Assembly (NCBI GenBank): GCA_963678095.2
Contig: CAXXXP010000001.1
Span: 558,001-622,000 of the forward strand
DNA length: 64,000 bases
Direction: 5' to 3'
Source: G963678095 sp963678095
Lineage (GTDB): Bacteria; Bacillota; Negativicutes; Selenomonadales; Selenomonadaceae
Shown: piece after piece, positions 7,965 through 16,485 of the stretch
How the letters are laid out: every line of letters starts with the position of its first letter
How positions within the stretch are numbered: the first letter of the stretch is position 1
Made by a program: the position numbers and the translations under genes
Notes under the pieces: generated by a model
What the model was told of the DNA's origin: nothing
Seen by the model: only the letters and a program-made list of their open reading frames with translations
The model's database searches: none

Positions 7965-9044
7965 ATGAACACAAATAATGAATGGATTCAACAACAAACC
8001 CGGGAGACTATCCATCAAATTAGTTTGATCGGTATGTTCTTAATCATGTTTAGTGCAACGTTTGTTCGAGCTGATAGCGTTGGTATTGTAATGCTATATG
8101 CTATTTTCTTTATAATAACAGCTTGGCCAATGTTGAAGACGATGTTATTTTTCTCCATTATAATATGTGCGTTAGTTGTGATTTTACCGTTTTTGGCACC
8201 AATTGCATTCATTTTAATGGTGATATTATTTTTTTTGCGGATACACTTTATTCTTGAGAATTGGCGGGCTGTAGTTGCAGGGTTAGGCGTATATTCTACA
8301 GCCTTCATTGCTTGTACTAGAGATGGGCAGGAGCTTTTGTATATAGTACCCAAAATATTGATGGCAATAATTCCTAACACATTGATTAATTTATTTGGAC
8401 CGACTGTCTTTCTTATGGGAGCAGTAATTAATGGGGTCCTTGCCGCGGCTTTTTTACATAAAGTCCTTTTGTGGCTTTATGAATATAAATATAGTGCAGC
8501 TTCTGCGCTTGCGATTATGGGGAGTGTACCTCTAGTTATTATAGCTATGATCCTGCCATTTCTTAAGGTTGCTGGTGCACATGGATTTTTTGATGGAGCG
8601 CATACTGGGCATAGTGCGGATGTGGTTCATAATACTAACTTAGTAAAACCGCCACCTCCAAGTGGTTATCATAATGTTCATGGTTATATTCGTAGTGGTC
8701 CGAATGGACCAGAAACGGTACATGGTTATGTTCGATCAAATCCTGATGGATTTGTTGAAAATAATTTATCCTATCATGAACCTATGCATCAACAACAACA
8801 ATCGCCTATAGTGGAGCACAATAACCAATCCATTTCTAAAACGGTAGATCATATTTATCCGATGTCAACTTCAGATGAAAAACATACTGGCAATACTCGT
8901 TACAAAATATTAGCTTTTATCTTAGTTGGGTTGGGTTTTATTGCAGCGATCATTATTCATTTAAAAAAGATGATTTTAATTCTACTTTTTTTAGTTTTAT
9001 GTTGTTGGGTTATAAGCAAAATAATGTCAAGTCAATCAAAATAA
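7965..9044 (+). CDS. Multi-spanning membrane protein of unknown function
   Basis: I do not recognise this 359-residue protein. Residues about 15-205 form six or seven hydrophobic segments. They are followed by a hydrophilic stretch (about 210-305) and two more C-terminal hydrophobic segments (about 310-355). The hydrophilic part contains two copies of a VHGYxRSxPxG repeat (NVHGYIRSGPNG and TVHGYVRSNPDG), a PPPP run and a QQQQ run, which suggests an exposed flexible linker. The start follows AAGGATATG-TT spacing that is weak but acceptable. Its GC content is lower than that of the flanking core genes. It sits directly after the IS-broken gene, so recent acquisition is plausible. Confidence 0.6.
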   Translation: MNTNNEWIQQQTRETIHQISLIGMFLIMFSATFVRADSVGIVMLYAIFFIITAWPMLKTMLFFSIIICALVVILPFLAPIAFILMVILFFLRIHFILENWRAVVAGLGVYSTAFIACTRDGQELLYIVPKILMAIIPNTLINLFGPTVFLMGAVINGVLAAAFLHKVLLWLYEYKYSAASALAIMGSVPLVIIAMILPFLKVAGAHGFFDGAHTGHSADVVHNTNLVKPPPPSGYHNVHGYIRSGPNGPETVHGYVRSNPDGFVENNLSYHEPMHQQQQSPIVEHNNQSISKTVDHIYPMSTSDEKHTGNTRYKILAFILVGLGFIAAIIIHLKKMILILLFLVLCCWVISKIMSSQSK

Positions 9045-9074
9045 AAAACGTATAGCAATTATCGTTAGCAGGTG

Positions 9075-9206
9075 TGTAGTGCCCCCATAAAGTTAGAACA
9101 AACCGTAGTAGTACTTATTGCTAATGCGGTTTTTATTATGCTGCGGCATAACGTAATCGATATAACGACAGATAGCATGTTCCAGATCTTCAAAGCTATG
9201 ATAGGT
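9075..9206 (-). mobile_element. Decayed end of an IS3-family element
   Basis: The sequence from TGTAGTGCCCCCATAAAG onward matches the left end of the intact IS3 element at 34258 with substitutions. An internal deletion of roughly 70 bases lies between two CGATA repeats. It still encodes the tail of the transposase (YHSFEDLEHAICRYIDY on the minus strand), then loses similarity. It is a relic that cannot move by itself. Confidence 0.8.
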
Positions 9207-9310
9207 GTTTGATAAGGTATAATATTTTTCGCAAAAACAAATAAAGACATGACTCTCGTCCTTTGTTAAAATTAAGTTGCCAAACCAAACCCACAAAGGA
9301 GACGAGAATC

Positions 9311-9430
9311 ATGTCTGACAACATTATACAATTAAACGAGAATTTAATCAAAACTGAGTTGAAATCCTTGAGACACGGGGAGACACTGGGGACGCTTCTT
9401 TTTTGTCAGCAAGGTTATATTTTTAAATGA
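9311..9430 (+). pseudogene. N-terminal remnant of an IS256-like transposase
   Basis: ATG at 9311, after AAAGGAGACG, opens a reading frame starting MSDNIIQLNENLIKTELK, which resembles the start of IS256/mutator transposases. After about 20 codons the similarity ends. The sequence runs into a GGGGACGCTTCTTTTTTGTC-like motif (about 9385-9405), typical of the ends of REP-associated tyrosine-transposase elements. The frame stops at 9430. This looks like a scar where two mobile elements met. Confidence 0.6.
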
Positions 9431-9573
9431 GAATTAAATTGCAGTCAATAATTTAGGCAAGATATTTGTAAGAAAGTCCTTGTAATATAATGAACGTATT
9501 CCCTGATAAACCTAATTTATTTGTGAGTATGCTATAATCACTAAAGAAAGTAGGTATTCTAGGAGGAACGCTT

Positions 9574-9930
9574 ATGATAAAAAGGGAAAGCATTCTCACT
9601 TATGTGAAGAATACATTTGCTACAGAGCCGGATTATCCTTGGGGAAAATATCCAGAATATGCGGTACTCAGGCATAAGGATAGTGGCAAATGGTATGGAC
9701 TTATTATGAATGTAGCCAGAGTTAAATTAGGATTAACGGGAAAAGGCAGGGCGGAGATATTAAATCTAAAATGTGATGTCGAGTTGAACGGGCTTTTAAG
9801 AGGGCAAGAGGGAATTTTACCGGCGTACCATATGAATAAAGAACACTGGATTACAGTTGTTTTAGACAGTCCTTTCCCAGAAGAAGAAATTTACAATTTG
9901 ATTACTATGAGCTATGATTTAACAAAATAA
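9574..9930 (+). CDS. MmcQ/YjbR-family protein
   Basis: A small cytoplasmic protein of the MmcQ/YjbR (DUF419) family, which has a CyaY-like fold and is annotated as DNA-binding; its role is not settled. The 118 residues are full length and show the family signature: an initial EPDYPWGKYPEYAVLRHKD-type segment, KWYGLIMNV in the middle, and the closing HWITVVLD block. The start follows AGGAGGAACG. It ends at a shared bidirectional terminator facing the padR gene, and it is an isolated single gene behind mobile-element scars. Confidence 0.85.
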   Translation: MIKRESILTYVKNTFATEPDYPWGKYPEYAVLRHKDSGKWYGLIMNVARVKLGLTGKGRAEILNLKCDVELNGLLRGQEGILPAYHMNKEHWITVVLDSPFPEEEIYNLITMSYDLTK

Positions 9931-9966
9931 CAAGAGCAGGCTAATTTGCCTGCTCTTGTTATTTTT
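9926..9966. terminator. Bidirectional terminator between convergent genes
   Basis: A perfect 16-bp stem AATAACAAGAGCAGGC (9926-9941) pairs with 9948-9963 and has A/T tails on both sides. It serves the yjbR-like gene on the plus strand and padR on the minus strand. Confidence 0.85.
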
Positions 9967-10516
9967 CTGTTTGCCCGTTGGGAAGGGCATCTATATAATG
10001 TATCGATTCCTCCAGCCAGGCAAGTTGGGCTTCCAGCTGTGCCGTGGCACCCTTTAGCAGGATATAATCACCTAGCTGCACCGGCGGGACAGGCAGATTT
10101 GTATAGTCTCTGAATTTGGTCTGGTAGCGGCTGAGCAGGCTCGTGCATTGCTGTTGGCGTTTTAACAGTTTATCCAGCAGCTGTTCCTTGGTCAGATGTT
10201 CGGCAAGGTAAATCCGTAGTTTGAAGACGTCCTTGCTCTGCGGCAGTGCCGGATCCTCTTCAAGCATCCATTTTTTTAGCACCTCTTTGCCTTCTGCTGT
10301 AATGGAATAAAGCTTTTTTTCCAGGACCTCACCTTGAATGACAACCTCATATTCAATCAGTCCGGCCTGCACTAGTTTTTTCAGTTCCGGATAGATCTGG
10401 CTTTGATTGGCACTCCAGAAATCAGCCACGCTGCCGTTGAACCTTTTGGTCAAGTCGTAGCCGGTGATTCTTTCTTTATCGATTAAGCCTAAAATGGCAT
10501 AGCTCAATATATTCAC
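9959..10516 (-). CDS. padR: PadR-family transcriptional repressor
   Basis: A winged-helix regulator that in Firmicutes represses the phenolic acid decarboxylase gene until p-coumarate or ferulate is bound. The 185 residues have the PadR domain at about 5-80 (LSYAILGLIDKERITGYDLTKRF, then IYPELKKLVQAGLIEY) and the C-terminal Vir_act_alpha_C dimerisation helices (about 90-175). The start is GTG at 10516, near GAGGGA. It is divergent from padC with 112 bases between them, and that gap contains an exact ATGT-N8-ACAT PadR box. The pairing makes the assignment strong. Confidence 0.93.
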   Translation of the reverse strand: MNILSYAILGLIDKERITGYDLTKRFNGSVADFWSANQSQIYPELKKLVQAGLIEYEVVIQGEVLEKKLYSITAEGKEVLKKWMLEEDPALPQSKDVFKLRIYLAEHLTKEQLLDKLLKRQQQCTSLLSRYQTKFRDYTNLPVPPVQLGDYILLKGATAQLEAQLAWLEESIHYIDALPNGQTEK

Positions 10517-10576
10517 TTAAAATCCCTCATTTCCTTGACTATTTAAATTACAGTATATATAATATATACATATACA

Positions 10577-10606
10577 TCAACATGTCAATTTATACATGTA
10601 TATAAT
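10577..10606 (+). promoter_or_regulatory. padC promoter with PadR operator
   Basis: ATGT (10582-10585), eight bases, then ACAT (10594-10597) is the known PadR operator pattern. It lies between a weak -35 (TCAACA, 10577-10582) and TATAAT (10601-10606), so bound PadR would block polymerase. An AT-rich ATATATACATATACAT tract next to it may hold a second half-site. Confidence 0.85.
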
Positions 10607-10628
10607 TTAATGAAGGAACGTGATCTTT

Positions 10629-11123
10629 ATGAAAAATGAACTCAAAAATTTGATTGGCAAACATTTCATCTATACCTATGATAATGGCTGGCAATATGAA
10701 GTCTATGTCAAAAATGAAAAAACCTTTGATTACCGCATTCACAGCGGCATTGTCGGTGGAAGATGGGTGACGGATCAGGACGCTCATATTGTCGTTTTAG
10801 CCGACGATGTGTATAAAATATCCTGGGATGAGCCGACCGGCACTTGCGTAAGTCTGGCATTTAATCTGGTTACGCGCAAAATTCACGGCACGATTTTCTT
10901 CCCGGCCTGGGTAGCTGCAGATCCACAAAAAACCGTATGCTACCAAAATGAACATCTCGATTTAATGAACCAATATCGCGATCAGGGCCCGACATATCCA
11001 AAGATGGTTATCGATGAATTTGCCACCATCACCTTCATGGAGGAATGTGGTGCCGACAAGGCTGACGTGATCTGTTGTGCTCCGAGCGAGCTTCCGGAAG
11101 GCTATACGGCAAGAAAAAATTGA
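10629..11123 (+). CDS. padC: Phenolic acid decarboxylase
   Basis: Non-oxidative decarboxylation of p-coumaric, ferulic and caffeic acids to vinyl phenols, a cytoplasmic detoxification. The 164 residues match the family's usual length and beta-barrel sequence: HFIYTYDNGWQYEVYVKN near the start, YRIHSGIVGGRWV (about 37), WDEPTGTCVSL and GTIFFPAWVAADPQKTVCYQNEH, the most conserved block. ATG at 10629 follows GAAGGAACG. It is controlled by the divergent padR through the operator just upstream and is probably co-transcribed with the exported esterase that starts 31 bases downstream. Confidence 0.95.
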   Translation: MKNELKNLIGKHFIYTYDNGWQYEVYVKNEKTFDYRIHSGIVGGRWVTDQDAHIVVLADDVYKISWDEPTGTCVSLAFNLVTRKIHGTIFFPAWVAADPQKTVCYQNEHLDLMNQYRDQGPTYPKMVIDEFATITFMEECGADKADVICCAPSELPEGYTARKN

Positions 11124-11154
11124 TCTATATACCGTGAATTGAGAGGGAAGAGTA

Positions 11155-12135
11155 ATGAATATGAAAAAATCAATCGGCATTATTGCCATGTCGAGCCTGC
11201 TGTTAACCGGTCTGATCGGGAGTGCTTCGGCAGCTGCCGTCGATGACGGGTCCAAACACCTAGAAGTCACAATCACAAAACCGGCCGTTAAACTTATCTC
11301 CAATGTTATTTATGAGCAGGTTCCCAGCCGTGGCTACGATAATGTGGCTATGGGGATGGATATACTGAAACCCGAAAAAAATAAAAAAATGCCAGCGATT
11401 GTCTTTGTGACGGGCGGCGGTTTTATTAACGCCAATAAGGATAATTGCATCCAGCAGCGCCTGGATATGGCCGATGCCGGCTATGTAGTGGCAAGTATTA
11501 CGTACAGGGTAGCGCCGACAGCAACGTTTCCGCAGCCGCTGGAAGACGTAAAGGCGGCCATCCGCTACCTTCGTGCCCATGCGGACAAATTCAATATCGA
11601 TCCGGACAAAATTGGTATTATGGGCGGATCAGCCGGCGGCTATCTGTCGGCTATGGCCGGAACGACAAACGGCACCAGGCAGTTTGACAAAGGCGAAGAT
11701 CTCGAGCAGAGTAGTGATGTGCAGGCGGCAGTTGATCTTTACGGCTTGTCAGACCTAACAAAAGTCGGTGCGGATTATTCCCCCGAAGTACAACAGGCAC
11801 ATCGCTCGCCGGGCGCGACCGAGGCCTTGTGGGTAAATGGCAGTCCGGTTTTCGGCGGCAGGGATGGGGGGATTTTCGCTGATATGGAAAAAACCACAGC
11901 GGCAAATCCCATAACGTATATTTCGGATAAGACGGCACCGTTTCTTTTAATGCATGGTGATAAGGATACGGTTGTGTCGCCAAGCCAGACGCAACTTTTG
12001 CAACAGGCACTTGTCGATCATGGCATTGAAGCTACGCGCTACATCGTGAAAGATGCGCAGCACGGCGGTGTTTACTGGAATCAGCCGGAAGTGATGAAGA
12101 TCATCATTGCATTCTTTGATCGCCATCTGAAATGA
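11155..12135 (+). CDS. Exported alpha/beta-hydrolase (BD-FAE-like esterase)
   Basis: A secreted or periplasmic serine esterase. The 326 residues begin with a signal peptide (about 1-27, cleavage near SASAAA), followed by an alpha/beta-hydrolase fold. It has an oxyanion region FVTGGGF, nucleophile Ser in GGSAGG (about residue 159), Asp in HGDKDTVV and His in DAQHGG. The family (BD-FAE/esterase-lipase) includes feruloyl esterases. It lies 31 bases after padC with its own GAGGGAAGAG site. An attractive reading is that it releases hydroxycinnamic acids from plant esters outside the cell, and PadC then removes them. The substrate itself is inferred from context. Confidence 0.85.
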   Translation: MNMKKSIGIIAMSSLLLTGLIGSASAAAVDDGSKHLEVTITKPAVKLISNVIYEQVPSRGYDNVAMGMDILKPEKNKKMPAIVFVTGGGFINANKDNCIQQRLDMADAGYVVASITYRVAPTATFPQPLEDVKAAIRYLRAHADKFNIDPDKIGIMGGSAGGYLSAMAGTTNGTRQFDKGEDLEQSSDVQAAVDLYGLSDLTKVGADYSPEVQQAHRSPGATEALWVNGSPVFGGRDGGIFADMEKTTAANPITYISDKTAPFLLMHGDKDTVVSPSQTQLLQQALVDHGIEATRYIVKDAQHGGVYWNQPEVMKIIIAFFDRHLK

Positions 12136-12182
12136 TTGTATAAGGCTCTGGGGCCAGGTAGGTCTGAAATAAACCCAAGGAG

Positions 12183-12225
12183 CGAAGTTTCTGTTACAAG
12201 ACAGTGCAGAAACTTCGACCTTTTT
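12183..12225 (+). terminator. Terminator of the padC operon
   Basis: An 11-bp stem CGAAGTTTCTG / CAGAAACTTCG with a 13-base loop is followed by ACC and five Ts. Confidence 0.8.
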
Positions 12226-12265
12226 GCAGGTGAAATTGCGAGAGGAAATCTTTATAAAATTAAAA

Positions 12266-12294
12266 TTGACAAATTGTCCTATAATTGGTACAAT
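12266..12294 (+). promoter_or_regulatory. Promoter of tRNA-Lys copy 2
   Basis: TTGACA (12266-12271), a 17-base spacer and TACAAT (12289-12294). Confidence 0.8.
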
Positions 12295-12358
12295 ATCTAG
12301 CGTAGTCAACGATGTGGCTGCTGCGAAAAGCATCCTATAATGCTTTGGTAATAAAAAT

Positions 12359-12434
<76 letters not shown>

Positions 12435-12442
12435 GTAAATTC

Positions 12443-12471
12443 AAGCCTTCGCGGGTTCGCGAAGGCTTTTT
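12443..12471 (+). terminator. Terminator of tRNA-Lys copy 2
   Basis: The same AAGCCTTCGCG / CGCGAAGGCTT hairpin as after copy 1, with a shorter T tract. Confidence 0.88.
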
Positions 12472-12686
12472 AATTTTGTCTGGAGAGATGTGGGCTTCGA
12501 AATGAATGGAAAAATAAGGAAAAAAGCAGGACGTTGGACACTTCTCTTGAATTCGATATTTATACTTATTTTTATTGTCGTAAGAAATAAATCATATTTT
12601 TGATTTGTGAATGGGTTTTGAGTTTACAACGGTATGACTTGTGAAACGAGAGATAAATTAAGTCCAGCGTGTTCGGGGGGATAGGC

Positions 12687-13091
12687 TTGAGGTTAATAAT
12701 ATCGCGGAAAAATCTAAGTGAAATAGATACTGTCTATTTTCACGATGCGGAGATAGCAGAGGTTATCAGTAATTACTATAAACATACAATTGCAATGCCG
12801 GTTAAGCTTTATAAAAAAGATGGCATTGATACATTTAAAGCGATAATCACTTTTGAAAATACAGTTGGCTTAGATATAAGTTTTTTGGAACCTTGGGGAG
12901 CAGGTATTTATGTATTAGAAGTGAATGCTGAACCCGTTGAAATTGCACATGGTATTTCAGAAACCCTTAATAGTGAGGATTATTTTAAAGTAGGTTTTCT
13001 TCTCAATTCAGGGGACAAAATTAATGTTATAGCAGCAAGAATGATAATTGAGGAAATGGTTTATTTGGATGACGGGAATAGTGACAGATGA
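12687..13091 (+). CDS. Small orphan protein, immunity-like
   Basis: About 134 residues, cytoplasmic, with no motif I can name securely. The N-terminal FHDAEIAEVI, the middle EPWGAGIYVLEV and the acidic, beta-rich pattern resemble small proteins often found in immunity-gene arrays of polymorphic toxins; that is an impression from sequence character only. TTG at 12687 is chosen because CGGGGGG lies 7 bases before it; a GTG at 12669 is in frame but lacks a ribosome site. It begins an AT-rich run of orphan genes and fragments that extends to 16.7 kb. Confidence 0.55.
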   Translation: MRLIISRKNLSEIDTVYFHDAEIAEVISNYYKHTIAMPVKLYKKDGIDTFKAIITFENTVGLDISFLEPWGAGIYVLEVNAEPVEIAHGISETLNSEDYFKVGFLLNSGDKINVIAARMIIEEMVYLDDGNSDR

Positions 13092-13146
13092 TTAGCTTGA
13101 ACAGCAAATTATCTGTAAAAAAGATACTTCAACAAGAGTTAATTAA

Positions 13147-13405
13147 CAGAGTGCGATAGTTTACGATGATCGTGGATTTACTTATTATAAAAAAGCAATA
13201 TGATTTAGCCTTAATAGATTTTAATAAAGCAATAGAGATAAATCCATATAATGGGATTCTCTATTTTATTCGTGGTCGGATTTATATTAGACAAGAACAT
13301 TTTGATTTGGCAATAAAAGATTTCACCCAAACAATAGAATTAGATCCGCAAGACCCCAATGTTTATATGGGCAGAGGAATAAGCTATAATAGGAATTATA
13401 GCTGA
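13147..13405 (+). pseudogene. TPR-repeat protein fragment with a frameshift
   Basis: From about 13200 the frame encodes two tetratricopeptide repeats (QYDLALIDFNKAIEINP and HFDLAIKDFTQTIELDP). The expected preceding helix (VYDDRGFTYYKK) lies in another frame just upstream. The frame change falls in a run of six As at about 13190-13197. The product stops after a third partial repeat (NVYMGRGISY). No ribosome site is present. It is a truncated, frameshifted relic of a longer TPR protein. Confidence 0.7.
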
Positions 13406-13466
13406 AAGTGGCGAAAAAGAATGCTCCCAAACTGTCTAAGTTATTTAATAATTAAGGGTGATATGA

Positions 13467-13721
13467 TTGAATATAGAATGTATAACTAGAATTATTAATG
13501 AATGGGATTCTATAGATTTATTGTCGCAGGCGCCCCCGGATGAATATGTAGTTGAAATTGAGTTTATACTGAAGCTATCAAGAAATATAAGTGATGTGGA
13601 TAAGCTTGCTGAGGAAATTCAAAAAATGTTTTTAGATAGATTTGGTGAGACTGTTTTTAAAAAAGATTTTCAAGAATGCCAACATGTAGCAAAAAAAATA
13701 TTGAAAGCTATTTGCAGTTAA
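13467..13721 (+). CDS. DUF1871-family protein A
   Basis: An 84-residue cytoplasmic protein of the DUF1871 family, function unknown. Family marks are the N-terminal IINEWDSIDLLSQAPPDEY segment and the closing FQECQHVAKKIL. It starts at TTG, 6 bases after AAGGGTG. A paralogue lies at 13992-14228. Small DUF1871 proteins commonly appear as orphan genes near toxin or immunity loci, so an immunity-like role is possible but not shown. Confidence 0.7.
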   Translation: MNIECITRIINEWDSIDLLSQAPPDEYVVEIEFILKLSRNISDVDKLAEEIQKMFLDRFGETVFKKDFQECQHVAKKILKAICS

Positions 13722-13808
13722 GCGATGAACAATTTTATTTAATACATAAATGATTTTATTGAAGCGGGAAAAGGAACTTTGATTAAAATACACCAAATAA
13801 TTAAAAGA

Positions 13809-13846
13809 GAGGTCAGCGGACTTAAAAAGCCACGGACCTCCTTTTT
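13809..13846 (+). terminator. Probable intrinsic terminator
   Basis: The stem GAGGTCAGCGG / CCACGGACCTC (one internal mismatch) is followed by five Ts, between the two DUF1871 genes. Confidence 0.65.
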
Positions 13847-13991
13847 CGTGGAGACATCTGGTTGAAAGTTAGCTGGATAGGCTATAGGATAATACCAAAA
13901 GATGGTATTCTACAGACTGGATAATAGAGGCGCTAAATTCAAAGATCATGGTATAGCGGCAATAAAACAAGTTAAAGGAGGAGGAGGAAAA

Positions 13992-14228
13992 ATGGATAAA
14001 TTAACTTGGATAATAAATAGTTGGGACCCAACTAATTTAATGTCACATGCACCTGCCGAGGAATACAATTTGGAAATACAAATGATAGCAGACTTATTAA
14101 AAAAAACGAATGATGAAAATGAATTAGCTAAAGGGATACAGGATATCTTTTTGAATACCTGTGGGGAAGTATTCTTTAAAAAAAGTTTTGAAGAATGCCT
14201 TGATATAGCAAAAAATATATTAAAGTAA
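13992..14228 (+). CDS. DUF1871-family protein B
   Basis: A 78-residue paralogue of the protein at 13467. It shares WIINSWDPTNLMSHAPAEEY at the start and FEECLDIAKNILK at the end. ATG at 13992 follows AAAGGAGGAGGAGG, an excellent ribosome site; upstream in-frame codons are not needed. A terminator separates it from its sister gene, so each is probably expressed separately. Its function is unknown. Confidence 0.72.
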   Translation: MDKLTWIINSWDPTNLMSHAPAEEYNLEIQMIADLLKKTNDENELAKGIQDIFLNTCGEVFFKKSFEECLDIAKNILK

Positions 14229-14405
14229 ATGACAGAAAATACATATCCGTAACTGTCTAAATGGAAATAGTAAGCCAATCCAATGTTTAGAAGCTGGAAG
14301 GGAACTTGCATATAGAATGTTAAACATGAAGGGGGTGAGGTATGGGTTGTAGCGTTTGTGGCAGATGGGATACGTAGACTCTATCAATGCAGGGGGGGAT
14401 AATTG

Positions 14406-14885
14406 GTGACTTATGAACAAGAACTCAATGAATTGGAAAAACAATTTGGGAAAATGGATAGTGAAAAACTAATCGAAAAAATCAAATTGGTAATTGATAA
14501 TCCCTTAGTTGATGCAGCTGTTAAGTCAAGGGGATTATGTTTGATCGGCAGTATAATTTCTTGCATATCGCCGTATTTGGCAGATGATGAAGGATATTCA
14601 TATTTTAAAAAGGCGCTAGAATTTGATAGTACTAATTATGATGCTCTATTGGGGATATGCTTTATATTCAACACATATCCATATCCATTTAATACAATAT
14701 TGACAGAAGTAGAATATCTGTCCTATATTCAGCAACTTATTAAAGGATTTGATTCTATGGATGAAAGACAAAGACATAATATGTTACAATCTATAAATAT
14801 GTATGCAAATTATAGAAAAAAAGTTATAGAAAAATATGGGTATCCAGTAAAACAAGAATTTAATTCAGTGAAAATAGGCAAATAA
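14406..14885 (+). CDS. Hypothetical helical protein
   Basis: About 159 residues, unrecognised. It is predicted to be mostly alpha-helical, without membrane segments or a signal peptide. The segment YSYFKKALEFDSTNYDALLGICFIF (about residues 84-108) resembles a single TPR-like helix pair, so a repeat-scaffold fold is possible. GTG at 14406 sits 7 bases after a run of seven Gs; TTG at 14403 is the alternative. It is AT-rich like its neighbours and is part of the same orphan cluster. Confidence 0.55.
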   Translation: MTYEQELNELEKQFGKMDSEKLIEKIKLVIDNPLVDAAVKSRGLCLIGSIISCISPYLADDEGYSYFKKALEFDSTNYDALLGICFIFNTYPYPFNTILTEVEYLSYIQQLIKGFDSMDERQRHNMLQSINMYANYRKKVIEKYGYPVKQEFNSVKIGK

Positions 14886-15400
14886 GTGTACTGGCCATTG
14901 AACCAAAGTCAATAATTGAAGACGATGGGGCTGCCTTGGTTTCATCAACAAGGGGATACTATTTATTACATTTCCCATCATTGTCGTACCTACCGCGACA
15001 GCGAACAAGTTGTCAAGTTTTTTCGCGTCATATTGCAAATGAAATGTTTGGAACAATCCAAAATCTTTGATTTTGTTACGAGAAAAATCTTCAGAAGAAC
15101 TTTTGAGTAAATCCTTACTTCTTGGCGCCGTATGATCAAGTATCTAGAATATAAAAGGTAATCGTATCCTTTGAAATATTAACTCCTAGAAGAAGCGAGC
15201 GAATGTATCTTCTAATATAATATTTGTAAATGGTAACCACGCCTGCATATTAGCCCTTCTTTGAGTTTGTTATGCGAAATTCAAAGAAGCATCCTAAAGT
15301 GCTTAAAAAAAATAGTAGGACATGTACTGCTACTTGCCGAATTTATCTTTTGTGGTAATGTTTGATAATTAATATATAAAAAATCCGGGAGGTAAAGACG
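14886..15400. other. 515-bp gap, probably with a decayed gene
   Basis: No intact gene is seen. On the minus strand about 65 codons stay open between roughly 15110 and 14915 (containing KLDNLFAVAVGTTMMGNVINS), but without start or stop signals. This may be a relic. The rest (15111-15400) is AT-rich spacer ending in the ribosome site of the next gene. Confidence 0.4.
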
Positions 15401-15922
15401 ATGAGAAGAAAAGACCGAGAAATCATGGGGTTTGATAATATTATAAAAGTGATGAAAGCTTGTAAGGTTTGCCACGTAGCATTCCATGATGATGAATACC
15501 CTTATGTAGTTCCTATGACTTTTGGTATGGACGTAAAAGATAACAATGAAGTAAACATATATTTTCATGGTGCCAAAGTAGGTAAAAAGCATGACTTAAT
15601 GAAAAAAAATAACAAAGTCAGCTTTGTTATGGAAGATACATACGGTATTGTAACGGGTCCACAAGTAGGTGCATGCGAATGTACAATGGAATTTGAATCT
15701 GTTATGGGAACAGGAACAATCGAATACGTTAATGAAGACGAAAAAGTTTCAGCATTACAAACAATGTTGGAACAATATGATGTACAAGAAGGTAAAGAGA
15801 ATTACCATTTTCATCATGAAGTAGTTCCTAATATTCATCTTTTAAGACTCCGGGTTAACTCGCTCTCTGCTAAAAAAAGAAATGTTGCAACACAAAAATA
15901 TACACCTTTTAGTACGAAATAA
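15401..15922 (+). CDS. Pyridoxamine-5'-phosphate-oxidase-like flavoprotein (NimA-type)
   Basis: A cytoplasmic FMN-binding split-barrel protein. The 173 residues match the PNPOx-like/NimA group: MRRKDREI at the start (the MRRKDRE motif is typical), CHVAFHDDEYPYVVPMTFGMD (about 29-50), INIYFHGAKVGKKHDLMKKNNKVSF with the FHGAxxGKK flavin-phosphate segment, and CECTMEFESVMGTGTI. Members reduce nitroimidazoles or bind FMN with other or unknown substrates. The start follows GGGAGGTAA. Resistance to 5-nitroimidazole cannot be concluded from sequence. Confidence 0.85.
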   Translation: MRRKDREIMGFDNIIKVMKACKVCHVAFHDDEYPYVVPMTFGMDVKDNNEVNIYFHGAKVGKKHDLMKKNNKVSFVMEDTYGIVTGPQVGACECTMEFESVMGTGTIEYVNEDEKVSALQTMLEQYDVQEGKENYHFHHEVVPNIHLLRLRVNSLSAKKRNVATQKYTPFSTK

Positions 15923-16017
15923 TGTAATTTGGGGAAATCTGTAAAGAACTATTATGGTTATCGTAAAATGGCGGGGCCGATCCTAGCTGAGGGGATTGAG
16001 CACCCCACCTTTTTTGA

Positions 16018-16281
16018 AATTTACTTAATGTTGATTATTTTGGAGCGATCTACCGTGATAGAGCTCAAAAGGAAATTCTTGAATTGAATAATATTCTTGG
16101 ATGTAACCTCGTATATAATGCTCCCACTCACGTCAAATTACTTATTATGGATGATCCGTATGCTATAGTTGGATCCTACAATTGCCTATCTGGAAGCTTT
16201 GTTAGAGATCGGAATGAAGTAAGCTATATTATAACTAATAAAGAAGCGGTGCGTTATCTAAAAGAGGAAATATTTGGTTAA
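16018..16281 (+). pseudogene. C-terminal fragment of a phospholipase-D-like protein
   Basis: An open frame without a plausible start encodes about 87 residues that contain one complete HKD motif: HVKLLIMDDPYAIVGSYN (about residues 38-55), His-x-Lys-x4-Asp then GSxN. PLD-superfamily enzymes need two such motifs. The N-terminal half is absent and the frame is closed by a stop at 16015, so this is a truncated relic. Confidence 0.75.
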
Positions 16282-16485
16282 GGGAAAATTCTGTTTTAAA
16301 GCAACATAGATGAGTCATTAGGCGAACATTGGATTGGCAACACTTTTCTGGACAATGTTTCAGAGTCGTGACAGTCTGACGGAAGGCTAAAAATAAACGA
16401 GGATAGCAGACATAAAAATCTGTTGAGCTCGTTTTCATTTTAGATGGGGCGGGTGATCCATAAATAATGGTCGTTAGCTAAGACT

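Noticed and set aside
14865..15110. Minus-strand frame containing KLDNLFAVAVGTTMMGNVINS as a gene
   Set aside because: It has no start signal or ribosome site and is truncated at both sides. It was noted only as a possible relic in the gap.
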